Below, in pieces: positions 17,798 to 26,049 of a stretch of DNA of 60,115 bases. Positions within the stretch are counted from its first letter, which is position 1; each line of letters starts with the position of its first letter. The stretch is from Catenulispora sp. (lineage in GTDB: Bacteria; Actinomycetota; Actinomycetes; Streptomycetales; Catenulisporaceae). The notes beneath the pieces are model-generated. The model made no database searches, was not told the origin of the DNA, and worked only from the letters and a program-made list of their open reading frames with translations. The translations under genes and the position numbers were made by a program. The stretch covers positions 1-60,115 of the forward strand of contig JABFWL010000015.1 in NCBI GenBank assembly GCA_013362315.1. Direction: 5' to 3'.

Positions 17798-18902
17798 CTG
17801 CACGCCCCAACACCGCCATCTGCTCGGCCGCGCGCGCGGTGATGACCGCGTGATCAAGTGCCGCGGCCTCCAACGCGGGGCGGCACGAGCAGTCCGCAGG
17901 GAGATCGGCCGGGTCGCCGGACTCCCCGAACCGCATCAAGGAGTCCACGACCCCCTCGGCGCACCGGTCGCAGGCGTCGGGGAACACCGACTCGAAATCC
18001 GTGCCGCGCAGGTTCACGCAGGCCACCCGCACCGCCAGGCGCTCGTGGACCCGGCGCACCGCGTCCACCACTGTCCACAGATTCGGCGGCTGGTAGAGGC
18101 CGGCCTGCCACAGTTCCCAGGCCACGGTGTTCCGGGACACCCTGGTCGGGCACAGCGTCATCCCGGTGACCCCGAGCCCGGTCAGGTAGTCGACGGACTG
18201 CACGACGTCGGTGACCGCCTCCGCGTCGGTGAGGAACGGCGGCTTCACCATCAGGTACACCTTCGGCGCCACGCCGAGGCCGGACATCACCGACACGGCG
18301 CGCTCGAAGGAAACCTGCGAGATCCGGGTGTTGACCAGCGTCTCGCGCACCAGCGCATCCGCGGACTGCAACCCGATCCCAATCTCCAGCTGCACGCCGC
18401 CGAGGGCTGCCAGGAATGGCTCCAGCACCGCGGCGGTGACGAACTGCGGCAGCGATTCCACCACCAGGCGCCTCACCCTGGCCGCCGCAACCAGCCGGCC
18501 GATCTCGACCTGAACATCGCGCGGGATCTCCCGCGGCGCGAAGAACGACCCGTCGTTGTACAGCGACAAGACCTCGTAATCCGGCTCACCGTCGCCGTGC
18601 GCCAAGGTGCGCCGCACCTGATCCAGGAGGGACTCGCCGCTGGAGCCATCGGCCAGGCCGTAGTTGTTCTCGTTCGTGAACGGGCACATAGTGCAGGTCG
18701 GAACCGAGCATCCGCCCGACATCACGATGACCTTCTTTCGCCCGACCAGCCGACCGTCAGGCAGCCGGATCGAGTCGTAGTCGACGAACCGCGGCTCGGC
18801 CAGCCGTACCTCTGAACGGGAGGTCCGCAGGCGAAGCGACAGATCCCCGATCGAACGACGCAGGTCCGTAGCCGAAATCGATGTGACTGTGTACTGATTC
18901 AC
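17790..18902 (-). CDS. Radical SAM enzyme (Elp3/RaSEA-like)
   Basis: The product is 370 residues. The iron-sulfur motif is GCSVPTCTMCPF, a Cx4Cx2C variant close to Elp3- and archaeosine-type (TIGR01210) radical SAM proteins rather than the classic Cx3Cx2C. LSLYNDGSFF and VESLPQFV follow as SAM-contact strands, and a C-terminal Cys group (ACDRCAEG, DCSCRP) may bind an extra cluster or metal. No SPASM or B12 domain is recognised. GTG at 18902 has GAGG 7 nt upstream and overlaps the stop of the 53-residue ORF (GTGA). It may modify that peptide, a sugar or a nucleoside; the family does not decide which. Confidence 0.87.
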   Translation of the reverse strand: MNQYTVTSISATDLRRSIGDLSLRLRTSRSEVRLAEPRFVDYDSIRLPDGRLVGRKKVIVMSGGCSVPTCTMCPFTNENNYGLADGSSGESLLDQVRRTLAHGDGEPDYEVLSLYNDGSFFAPREIPRDVQVEIGRLVAAARVRRLVVESLPQFVTAAVLEPFLAALGGVQLEIGIGLQSADALVRETLVNTRISQVSFERAVSVMSGLGVAPKVYLMVKPPFLTDAEAVTDVVQSVDYLTGLGVTGMTLCPTRVSRNTVAWELWQAGLYQPPNLWTVVDAVRRVHERLAVRVACVNLRGTDFESVFPDACDRCAEGVVDSLMRFGESGDPADLPADCSCRPALEAAALDHAVITARAAEQMAVLGRAGA

Positions 18903-19060
18903 TGATGCCCTCGCTTCCAAAGGCCGGGCGGGTCCGGCAAGTGTTCGTTGGCGCTGCTCGGAACGAAGCGCTGCTCATCGAAGGAAGCGGCGGCACGTCG
19001 GTGAAGACGACGGCCGCCAGAAGACCCGATGGTATCCAGATCACTGCGGTAAGTAGTCAT
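18899..19060 (-). CDS. Small 53-residue ORF, candidate precursor peptide or small protein
   Basis: The frame starts at ATG 19060 and ends at TGA 18899. The stop overlaps the GTG of the radical SAM gene by 4 nt. The ATG overlaps, again by 4 nt, the TGA at 19057-19059 that would end the PP2C-like gene if its frameshift were repaired. Such double ATGA/GTGA nesting is the pattern of nearly every true junction in this operon. The peptide is basic and Ser-rich in the middle (TIGSSGGRRLHRR) and ends with PDPPGLWKRGHQ; it has no cysteines. Third-position GC is about 63 percent, lower than its neighbours, as is often seen for peptide genes. The ribosome site is weak. No family is recognised. Confidence 0.5.
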   Translation of the reverse strand: MTTYRSDLDTIGSSGGRRLHRRAAASFDEQRFVPSSANEHLPDPPGLWKRGHQ

Positions 19061-19106
19061 GGTTTTTCGCTCAGTGAGACAGGATGCTGATTGATGGTCG
19101 ACGACC

Positions 19107-19922
19107 TCACGGCCTCCCGGCTGGGCCAGCTGATCGCCTGCCTGGCACGCCCCGACGACGGAAGGCACAGGGCCGCCGTGGCGTCGTCATGGGGCTTGCC
19201 GCGAAGCGTTCCGGCTGGCACGGCGGCGTCTGCCGCGCGCACAGCAGTAATGGCTCCCGCCGGCCGTCGGCTTCCAGCAGGTCGAGCAGCCCGGCCCAGG
19301 CGTACAGGCCGTGCCGATCGACCAGCCGGGACAATCCGTCGGTCATCACTGCGGCCCGGCGCAGCTTGTCGAGGTCGCCGCGGCCTGTCACGGCCTTGTC
19401 CGCGGCCTCGGGATGGATGCCGGCGACGGTGTAGGGATGCTCGGGGTGGCGGCCGAGGGGCCAGCGCTGGTGATCGGGGGTGGCGTCGCCGGGCCGGGTG
19501 TAGCCGGTGATCACCTCGGGGTCGGTCCCGTGATGCTGAAGCACGATCGGAGAGTCGGCCAACGCCAGGTAGTCGAAGCTGTCCGGGCCGAAGCGCAGGA
19601 TCGAGACGGTGGTCGACGGGCTGTAGGGGTTGGCCAGGTCGCAGGTGTGCTCGTGGCCCGTCATGGCGTCGGCGATCGCCACGCACAGCAGCTCCGTCAG
19701 GGGAATGTCCGGCTCAGTCAGGCCGGCCGCCAGTCGTCCACCGAGGCGGCGGACCAGCCAGGGCACGCCGTGATGGCAGCCGTAGTCGGCGTTCGGCAGC
19801 GGGGTCACGCCGTCCAGGACGACGACGAAGTCCTGCCCGGTGATGATGTAGTCCTCGTTGATGCCGCCGGGCGCGGCGGCGCTGGCGACTGTGATCTCCA
19901 ACGTTCGCTCCAGCCTTCTCAC
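19107..19922 (-). CDS. PP2C-like phosphatase-domain protein, 3' end apparently frameshifted
   Basis: The frame gives 271 residues. The front looks like the actinomycete PP2C-like group: GGINEDYIITGQDFVVVLDG (Asp/Glu metal motif), ALADSPIVLQ and AAVMTDGLSRLVD. The family normally ends with a KxHDDATA motif. In this frame it is absent, but it occurs one frame over (GKPHDDATAALC), and that frame runs on to a stop at 19057. A one-base deletion near 19,235-19,275, real or from sequencing, explains both. The repaired gene would end on the start of the 53-residue ORF with an ATGA overlap. GTG at 19922 overlaps the MazG-NUDIX stop. It may be a metal-dependent phosphatase or a non-catalytic relative. 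Confidence 0.75.
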   Translation of the reverse strand: MRRLERTLEITVASAAAPGGINEDYIITGQDFVVVLDGVTPLPNADYGCHHGVPWLVRRLGGRLAAGLTEPDIPLTELLCVAIADAMTGHEHTCDLANPYSPSTTVSILRFGPDSFDYLALADSPIVLQHHGTDPEVITGYTRPGDATPDHQRWPLGRHPEHPYTVAGIHPEAADKAVTGRGDLDKLRRAAVMTDGLSRLVDRHGLYAWAGLLDLLEADGRREPLLLCARQTPPCQPERFAASPMTTPRRPCAFRRRGVPGRRSAGPAGRP

Positions 19923-20749
19923 GGCAGCCGGCCCTGGTTGAGGTCGACGCATTCGGCGTGGCCGTCGCGGACCGCGAGTGCGGCGGCCAGGCGGCGATGG
20001 GCGTGATCGGGCAGCAGGTCTTCGGCCTGGCCCAGGGTGTAGAACCCGAACTCCGAGACTTCCGCAGGGCACGGTCGGATCTTCTCGGCCTGTTCGGGGG
20101 CGAGGATTCCGCCCTCGTAGCTGCAGATAAGGATCGGCGGCCGATCGGTGGCCGGCATCCAGTCCACGCCGAGTAGCCGGCCCGGGGTGATGTCCAGGCC
20201 GAGTTCCTCGGCGACTTCGCGGCGGGCGCCGATGCGCGGGGGCTCATTTTCGTTGACGCCGCCGCCGGGCAGGGCCCAGTTCCTTTCCCCCGGGCGGTAG
20301 GGCTGCTGCACCAGCAGCACCCTGCCTTGCGGGTCGGAGATCACGACGATAGTGGCGGTCAGGACGCGGGGCATGGCGGCGATCCAGGCCGCGCGGTCGG
20401 GCTCGAACTCCGGCGGTGGTAGCGGTGGCGCGCCGTGGTCCAGGGAGCGGGTGTAGACGTGGGTCAGACGCGCGGCCAGTGCCTCGCGGGCGTCATCGGT
20501 CACGGCAGCCAGGGCGATGAGCGCTGTGATCGCCACGTCGGCAAGTTCGTCGGCGACGTCGTCCATTCCGTGGGTGATCCCTTTGCGTGGGTTGGTGCCG
20601 GTGGCGCCGATCAACGCTGTGGCGACCTCGCCGATCTCCTCGGTCAACTTCAGGGTGCCCAGCTGGATCAGGTCGAGCCCGTCAGCGGCGGCGTGCTGGC
20701 CGAGCCAGCCCCGCTGCTGGTCGATGATGCTCCAGGTGTACTCGTCCAT
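19919..20749 (-). CDS. MazG-like NTP pyrophosphohydrolase - NUDIX fusion
   Basis: The product is 276 residues. Residues about 10-105 form a MazG-like all-alpha domain (LKLTEEIGEVATALIGA, then VADELADVAITALIAL, giving the ExxE...ExxD metal pattern). Residues about 128-270 form a NUDIX domain with a perfect box (GGGVNENEPPRIGARREVAE, then ELGL). Both halves act on nucleotides, so the fusion may clear non-canonical or pathway-derived nucleotides. It lies 2 nt after the ABC transporter stop and overlaps the PP2C-like gene by 4 nt. ATG at 20749 has GAGGAGG about 12 nt upstream. Confidence 0.87.
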   Translation of the reverse strand: MDEYTWSIIDQQRGWLGQHAAADGLDLIQLGTLKLTEEIGEVATALIGATGTNPRKGITHGMDDVADELADVAITALIALAAVTDDAREALAARLTHVYTRSLDHGAPPLPPPEFEPDRAAWIAAMPRVLTATIVVISDPQGRVLLVQQPYRPGERNWALPGGGVNENEPPRIGARREVAEELGLDITPGRLLGVDWMPATDRPPILICSYEGGILAPEQAEKIRPCPAEVSEFGFYTLGQAEDLLPDHAHRRLAAALAVRDGHAECVDLNQGRLP

Positions 20750-20751
20750 GG

Positions 20752-22704
20752 CTACGCCGCCTCCTCGTCTGCGAGCGCGTATTGCTTGCGCTGCAGGTGG
20801 TAGAGGTCCGCGAATGCGCCTCCGGCGGCGAGGAGTTCTGCGAAGGTTCCGTGTTCGGCCACACGCCCTTCGTCGAGGCTGTAGACGTAGTCGGCGTGCC
20901 GGACACTGCCCAGACGGTGTGTGATCATGATGACGGTCTTGTCGGCGAGCAGGTCGTGGATGCCTTGGAAGGTGTCGACTTCGGCCTTGGGGTCGAGCGC
21001 GGCCGTCGGTTCGTCGAGGATCACGATCCCGGCGTCGCGGAAGTGCCCGGACCGCGCGAGGGCGATCTTCTGCCACTCGCCCCCGGAGGGTTTGACGCCG
21101 CGGTCGTAGTCCTTGCACAGCAGGGTGTCCAGGCCGTCGGAGTAGTCGTAGACGAAGTCGGCGCCTGCGTTGCGCAGAGCGGCGTGCATCGCCTGGGTAT
21201 CGTCGAAGGCGTCCCAGCGGCCGATGCCGACGTTGGCGCCGGCGGAGAACGGCCAGCAGAAGAACCCCTGGGACAGCAAGGCGATGTGGCCGAACGCCTG
21301 ACGCCGGTCGAGGGTGTGCAGCGGCGCGCCGTCCCAGGCGACCGTTCCCTCGTCGGGCAGGTACAACCCGGAAAGAATCTTGGCGAGGGTGGTCTTGCCG
21401 GAGCCGTTGTGGCCGACCAGGGCGATGGTCTGACCGCGGCGAACGGTGAGGCTGACGTGGTCCAGGGCCGGCCTGTCGGAGTCGGGGTAGCTGAACGACA
21501 CGTCACGAACCTCGATGAGGTCCGGCGGTCCGTCGACCGGCTCTCCGCCTTCCGGGATGGCCAGGGCTTCGGCCTGTTCGCAGGCTTCGCTCCAGTCGCC
21601 CAGGTAGAGGCCGAGTTCGTAGAGCGAGTTGATCGAGCGGACCAGGCTGCCCAGCTGCGCGGTTCCGGTGCGCAGCGCGTACGCGGCGGCCCCCGCTGCG
21701 GCCAGCGGGATCGTGCCGCCGGTCACGAGGGCGAACAGCAGCAGGTATGCGCCGCCGGTCGCTACTCCTGTGGCGGCCCCGGCCTCCAGGGAGGTGCGGA
21801 TGCGGGTGCGGGCCAGGCGGTGCTGTTCGGCGGCCAGGGAGTCGGAGATGCGCCGGTACTGCTCCAGAAGGAACGGGCCGGCGTTGTGGACCCGGATCTC
21901 CTCGGCGGTGTCGGCGTTGGTGAGCAGGAACGCCAGCTGGTACATCTGCCGGTTCGGGGTGAGCATCGCCAGCCGGGAGCGGTACATCTGCTGGGAGGCT
22001 TTCACCGCGGCGATGCCGCCGGGCAGCACGATCAGCGGCAGCAGCACCAGCAGCGCCGGGTGCAGCACCGCCAGCACCCCGGCCACGGCGATCAGGGACA
22101 TCAGCCCCGACATGAGGTCCACCAGGCGGGAGATCGCCATCTCGATCCAGCTCGCCCCGTATTGAGCGGTGTCGATCAGGTCCTTGAGTTCACCCTGCTG
22201 GTACGAGATCAGCTCGACGCTGTTCGTGCGCTGGTAGAGCCGGTCCTGAGCCAGGCGCCGGACTTTCGGCTCAAGCCGGATCGACAGCCCAACCGACAGC
22301 GCGGAGCAGGTCCGGTTCGCCGCGGCCATCGCCCCGGCCAGCAGGATCGAGGGGATCGCGGCATGGACCCGGGCGACGGTGGCGCCGCCGGACAGCAGTG
22401 AGCGCAGCACCCCGTTGACCGCGAGAAGGCCGAACGCGGTGAAGGCGCCGGTCGCCAGCTCCGCGCCGAACACGATTAGGGCTGCGCGCCGGTCGGCGGC
22501 CCATGCCAGGCGCAGGCAGGTGCGGACCAGGTAGGGAAGGCGCGCGGCCACGGTGCGGAACCCGGAGGTGCCCAGCGCCCGGTCGTGGCGGGACCAGGAG
22601 GTGTTGTAGTGGCCAGCGTGCCCGAACAGCGGATCGGGGACCTCGTCCGGGCGCGCGGAGGACGCCGGTTCGACCGGCTCGGCGGTGGCGACGGCTGCTG
22701 TCAT
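20752..22704 (-). CDS. ABC exporter, fused membrane and ATPase domains
   Basis: The product is 650 residues. About five to six hydrophobic segments between residues 60 and 350 form an ABC-type exporter membrane domain. The ATPase follows with Walker A VGHNGSGKTT, a Q-loop in IALLSQGFF, signature KPSGGEWQKIALAR, Walker B VILDEPTAALD and the switch His in MITHR. The signature is GGEWQ rather than the usual SGGQ, as in a subgroup of peptide and secondary-metabolite half-transporters. No N-terminal C39 peptidase domain is present. ATG at 22704 overlaps the upstream NUDIX stop (ATGA). It probably exports the cluster product as a homodimer and could also serve the adjacent lanthipeptide. Confidence 0.92.
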   Translation of the reverse strand: MTAAVATAEPVEPASSARPDEVPDPLFGHAGHYNTSWSRHDRALGTSGFRTVAARLPYLVRTCLRLAWAADRRAALIVFGAELATGAFTAFGLLAVNGVLRSLLSGGATVARVHAAIPSILLAGAMAAANRTCSALSVGLSIRLEPKVRRLAQDRLYQRTNSVELISYQQGELKDLIDTAQYGASWIEMAISRLVDLMSGLMSLIAVAGVLAVLHPALLVLLPLIVLPGGIAAVKASQQMYRSRLAMLTPNRQMYQLAFLLTNADTAEEIRVHNAGPFLLEQYRRISDSLAAEQHRLARTRIRTSLEAGAATGVATGGAYLLLFALVTGGTIPLAAAGAAAYALRTGTAQLGSLVRSINSLYELGLYLGDWSEACEQAEALAIPEGGEPVDGPPDLIEVRDVSFSYPDSDRPALDHVSLTVRRGQTIALVGHNGSGKTTLAKILSGLYLPDEGTVAWDGAPLHTLDRRQAFGHIALLSQGFFCWPFSAGANVGIGRWDAFDDTQAMHAALRNAGADFVYDYSDGLDTLLCKDYDRGVKPSGGEWQKIALARSGHFRDAGIVILDEPTAALDPKAEVDTFQGIHDLLADKTVIMITHRLGSVRHADYVYSLDEGRVAEHGTFAELLAAGGAFADLYHLQRKQYALADEEAA

Positions 22705-23750
22705 CGGGCACCTGCCGTCGCGGCGCCGTTCGCCCAGCCGATCGCGGTGTAGCCCGGCGTCCCGCTGGCGTCCACGAGGTTCAAGATGGTCTCGACGTGT
22801 TCGACGAACGGCACCGGCAGCGGCGCTCCAGGCTCGACCCAGGCCAGCCCCCGGCACAGCGCGGGCTCACGGTTCTCGACCTGACCGTCGAACGATTCGG
22901 CGGTGAAGTACATGGCGGTCGTCGGCCCGTAGGAGTTGATCACGTCCCCGGTCGCTACGTGCCGCAGGCCCTTGACCGTGATCCCCAACTCCTCGTACGC
23001 CTCGCGCACGAGGGCGTCGTGAGCGCTCTCGTCGAACTCCCGCGCCCCGCACGGCACGGCCCACATCTCCGGGCTGACCCCGACCTTGTCGCTGCGCAGA
23101 CCCACCAGCAGCCGCCCGGCCGCATCGCGCAGGATCAGGTACACGCCCATCGGGATGCCCGGCCCCCGGTGCGCGGCGTCCGCGTCCGCGTCGAACTCCG
23201 AGGCCTGCCGTTTCAGGGCGAGGAGCAGCGCGTCGGCCCCGGCGCGGAAGGACGCGTTCTCGATGTCGTCGAGGTCCAGCCAGGCCGCGCCGTCGGTCTC
23301 GTCGGCGTCGTGCCGCAGCTTCGAGACGATGGTGGTGTACCCGAAGCGGAAGTCGACGTGGATGTGGTCGTGCTCCCCGGGGATGTCCACCAGGTGGTGC
23401 ACGCCGATGTGGATCGGGGCCGTGTCGACCGGCTTCACGTCCCTGACGCCGGCCTCTTCGCCGAGTTCCCGCAGCGCCGCCCCGTAGAGCGTCCAGTCCT
23501 TGTCAGCCTCGATGTGACCGCCGGGCTGCAGTCGGAGGCCGCTGTACTTCTTGTGCGCGATGGCCAGGAACCGGCCGTCGTGCTGGACGATCGCCGAGGC
23601 GGTGACGTGCCCGATCGGGTTGTCGCGGGAAGTGAGGTCGGCGTCGGCGTCCAGCAACTCGACGGCGGGCTTCAGGTAGTTGGCCTGGTCGGGGTGGGCG
23701 GCGAGGTAGGCGTCGAAGACAGCACGGATGTGGTCGGCGGGCACGGGCAC
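22701..23750 (-). CDS. Double NUDIX hydrolase
   Basis: The product is 349 residues with two NUDIX domains. The first (about 45-185) has QPGGHIEADKDW followed by AALRELGEEAGV, a box with a two-residue insertion. The second (about 200-340) has PCGAREFDESAHDALVREAY followed by EELGI, a perfect box. GTG at 23750 is fixed by AGGAGGT 6 nt upstream. It is the first gene of the leftward operon; the 142-bp gap upstream contains an AT-richer stretch (about 23,810-23,860) where the operon promoter probably lies, although I see no clear consensus. Tandem NUDIX domains are unusual and suggest processing of a pathway nucleotide. Confidence 0.87.
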   Translation of the reverse strand: MPVPADHIRAVFDAYLAAHPDQANYLKPAVELLDADADLTSRDNPIGHVTASAIVQHDGRFLAIAHKKYSGLRLQPGGHIEADKDWTLYGAALRELGEEAGVRDVKPVDTAPIHIGVHHLVDIPGEHDHIHVDFRFGYTTIVSKLRHDADETDGAAWLDLDDIENASFRAGADALLLALKRQASEFDADADAAHRGPGIPMGVYLILRDAAGRLLVGLRSDKVGVSPEMWAVPCGAREFDESAHDALVREAYEELGITVKGLRHVATGDVINSYGPTTAMYFTAESFDGQVENREPALCRGLAWVEPGAPLPVPFVEHVETILNLVDASGTPGYTAIGWANGAATAGAR

Positions 23751-23892
23751 GGAAGACCTCCTGGAGGGGCCGGCGGTCGGGTGGGGTGAGCGGTCGGACT
23801 CTACGACCCTCCTCTGACAGATTGAGATGAAATGAGTGCATTCCATAGTGTTCGTGGATGGGGTTCGCCAGCCGCGGTTTTCGGCCTCAGCG

Positions 23893-26049
23893 TTAGGTCG
23901 GTATCAGAGACTTGAGACTGCCGGTGATGACGACCGCTGCCTGACCGGTGGCAGCGGCCAGCCGTGCCCGCAGATCGTCGGGGATTGAGCCTCGGCGGAG
24001 TCCGGCCCCGATGACGAGGTCGTGGAGGACCGGGCTGTTGGGCGGCGGCTCGTGCGGTGGATCGGCGTCATCGAGGACGTCGCGGGCGGCGTAGGCGCTG
24101 CCGGATTGCTCGGCGTCGCGGGCGGCTTCGCCGCGCAGCAGTTCCGCCTCGCGCGGTCGGGTCGGGGCGAGCAGGCGTGCCGCGGTGAGGCCGAGCCTGA
24201 TCCGGAACATCGTCATCACCGGTCCGGCCGCTGCGGCGCGCGCTGCCTGGACGTCGCTGATCAACGTGTCCGGATCGCTTGCTGCTGTGCCGATGAATGC
24301 CCGCAGGCAGCCGGCGACGGCTTGCTGCCAGGGGTGGGCGGTCGTGCCCGCGTCCATGAGGGCCAGCGCGTCGTCGGGCTGTCCTGCGCGGGCTGCGGCG
24401 ATAACGAGCAGCTGGCGTGACTCGTGCATCTGCTCAGGGAGGTCGTCGTAGCGGAGGGCGTGGGCGGCGGCCTCGTCCCAGGCGCGCGCGGCGACCAGCG
24501 CGCGAGTGCCGTCTTCGCGCATCGTCCGGCGCAGCCACGCTTTCAGCGGGGCGCGGTCGCCGTCGGAGTCAAGGAACCCGCCGAAGGGGATCGTCAGGCC
24601 GGCGACCTCAACCGTGCCGCCGAGCAGGGCGGCGGTCTCGATCTGCGCGAGGACGGCATGGGCGCGGCGCGGCTCGCCGGTGCGCTGCTCGAGGCGGGCG
24701 AGGTTGACGAGCGGTTGCAGGGCGGCGATCGCGGGCCGGCCGGACAGCGGCCATGCCTGGTGGAACAGGTCGAACTGGGCGATGGCGAGTTCTTCGGCCA
24801 ACTCGGGCAGGTCGCAGTCCGCGGCGATGAGGGCGGCGAGGTTCCAGGCTGCTGCGGCGGCGTTGATGCGCCGGTCGGCGTCGGGGTAGGCGGCGGCGTT
24901 GGCCGCGTGTTCTTCGACCAGGGCGACGCGCGAGGGCAGGTCTCCGCAGTGCTGGCGGCCCTGGTGGATCAGCGGGAAGCGCGCCAGCGCCGCGTCGGAA
25001 CGAACCGCGGGCACTGAGGCGCGCAAGCGGCCCGCAGCCGGGCTCCGGCGGGGCTGCCCGGTCGGACCGAGGATGGCGTGGCGGGCTGCGTGGGCGAGGA
25101 TCGACTGGGTCTTCACGGGGAGCCCGAGCCGGTTCCAGTGGAAGATCACATGGTAGCTGAGCGCGTGGCGCAGCCCGCGCTTCAACGTCCCGGTGGCGTT
25201 CGCCTCGGCCAAGGCGCGTCCGGTATCGCAGAACGCGCTGGCCCATGTGTCTTGTGCCGCTGCTGGTCCGCCGTCGGCGAACAGCGGACCGTCGGGAGTG
25301 GTGTCGGCGAGCAGCAGGGTTCGCAGGGCGCCGGCCATTGCGGCGATCTTGTCAGCGGTGACGTCGGGTGGCAGGGGCCGCTCGGCGGCCACCAGGTCCC
25401 AGACGTCGCCGCGCTCGTACCATTCCAGTCGGGCCCCGTCGCGCATGAGCGCCCCGCACAGCAGGACCGACAGCTCCCGATGTCCAAGGCCGGTCGTGTC
25501 GGCGGCGGCGGCGAGTTCGAGGACTGCTCGGCTGTCGGCGGCGAACAGCCGGTGCGCGGCGTCGATGCCCTGCGGTCCGCCGAAGGCGGCGGTTTCGGCT
25601 TCGTACACGCCGGGCGACCACGTGTCGAGGTGGCCGGCGGCGACGAGCTGGTCGAGCCTGGCGGTCAGCTCCGTGATGCCGTCGCCTCCGGGGCCGGGGA
25701 GCAGCCGTAGCCGCCAGCAGGGGTGCTTGCGCATGAACCACCAGCTGCTGATCGCGTTGTCGTGCTCGGCCGCGGACAGGATGGGGAGCAGGTGTTCGGC
25801 CGCGGTGCGCTCGGCCTGTTTCCAGTCGGGGAACCGGAGGTAGAGCTGCTGCCAGCCGGCTTTCCTGTGGGCGGCGAGGGCCTGGTGGCCGGCGTGCTGG
25901 TAGATCGTGGTTGCTGCCGACAGCTCAGCGGGGTTCACGGCGAACGCTTCGGCGGTGGCGTGCAGGTCGTCTCCGGCCAGGATCCGCCAGACGGCGGGTT
26001 CCGGCAGGGACGTGTTCGTGGTCAGCCGATCAGCAGGCATGCGTCCCAT
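23893..26049 (-). CDS. Thiopeptide-type (SpaB_C-like) lanthipeptide protein with helical-repeat C-terminus
   Basis: The product is 718 residues. Residues about 60-340 match the small 'thiopeptide-type bacteriocin biosynthesis' domain (GWQQLYLRFPDWKQAERTAA; SSWWFMRKHPCWRLRL; ALSYHVIFHWNRLGLP), which performs or assists glutamate elimination in class I lanthipeptide and thiopeptide dehydration. Residues about 360-700 are Ala/Leu-rich helical repeats of TPR type (LVNLARLEQRTGEPRRAHAV; LVIAAARAGQPDDALALMD). Two close ATGs (26049, 26040) are possible, both inside the end of lanC. Since LanB at 27,242 already carries a similar C-terminal domain, this is a second copy, perhaps a partner-binding or leader-handling subunit. 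Confidence 0.85.
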   Translation of the reverse strand: MGRMPADRLTTNTSLPEPAVWRILAGDDLHATAEAFAVNPAELSAATTIYQHAGHQALAAHRKAGWQQLYLRFPDWKQAERTAAEHLLPILSAAEHDNAISSWWFMRKHPCWRLRLLPGPGGDGITELTARLDQLVAAGHLDTWSPGVYEAETAAFGGPQGIDAAHRLFAADSRAVLELAAAADTTGLGHRELSVLLCGALMRDGARLEWYERGDVWDLVAAERPLPPDVTADKIAAMAGALRTLLLADTTPDGPLFADGGPAAAQDTWASAFCDTGRALAEANATGTLKRGLRHALSYHVIFHWNRLGLPVKTQSILAHAARHAILGPTGQPRRSPAAGRLRASVPAVRSDAALARFPLIHQGRQHCGDLPSRVALVEEHAANAAAYPDADRRINAAAAAWNLAALIAADCDLPELAEELAIAQFDLFHQAWPLSGRPAIAALQPLVNLARLEQRTGEPRRAHAVLAQIETAALLGGTVEVAGLTIPFGGFLDSDGDRAPLKAWLRRTMREDGTRALVAARAWDEAAAHALRYDDLPEQMHESRQLLVIAAARAGQPDDALALMDAGTTAHPWQQAVAGCLRAFIGTAASDPDTLISDVQAARAAAAGPVMTMFRIRLGLTAARLLAPTRPREAELLRGEAARDAEQSGSAYAARDVLDDADPPHEPPPNSPVLHDLVIGAGLRRGSIPDDLRARLAAATGQAAVVITGSLKSLIPT

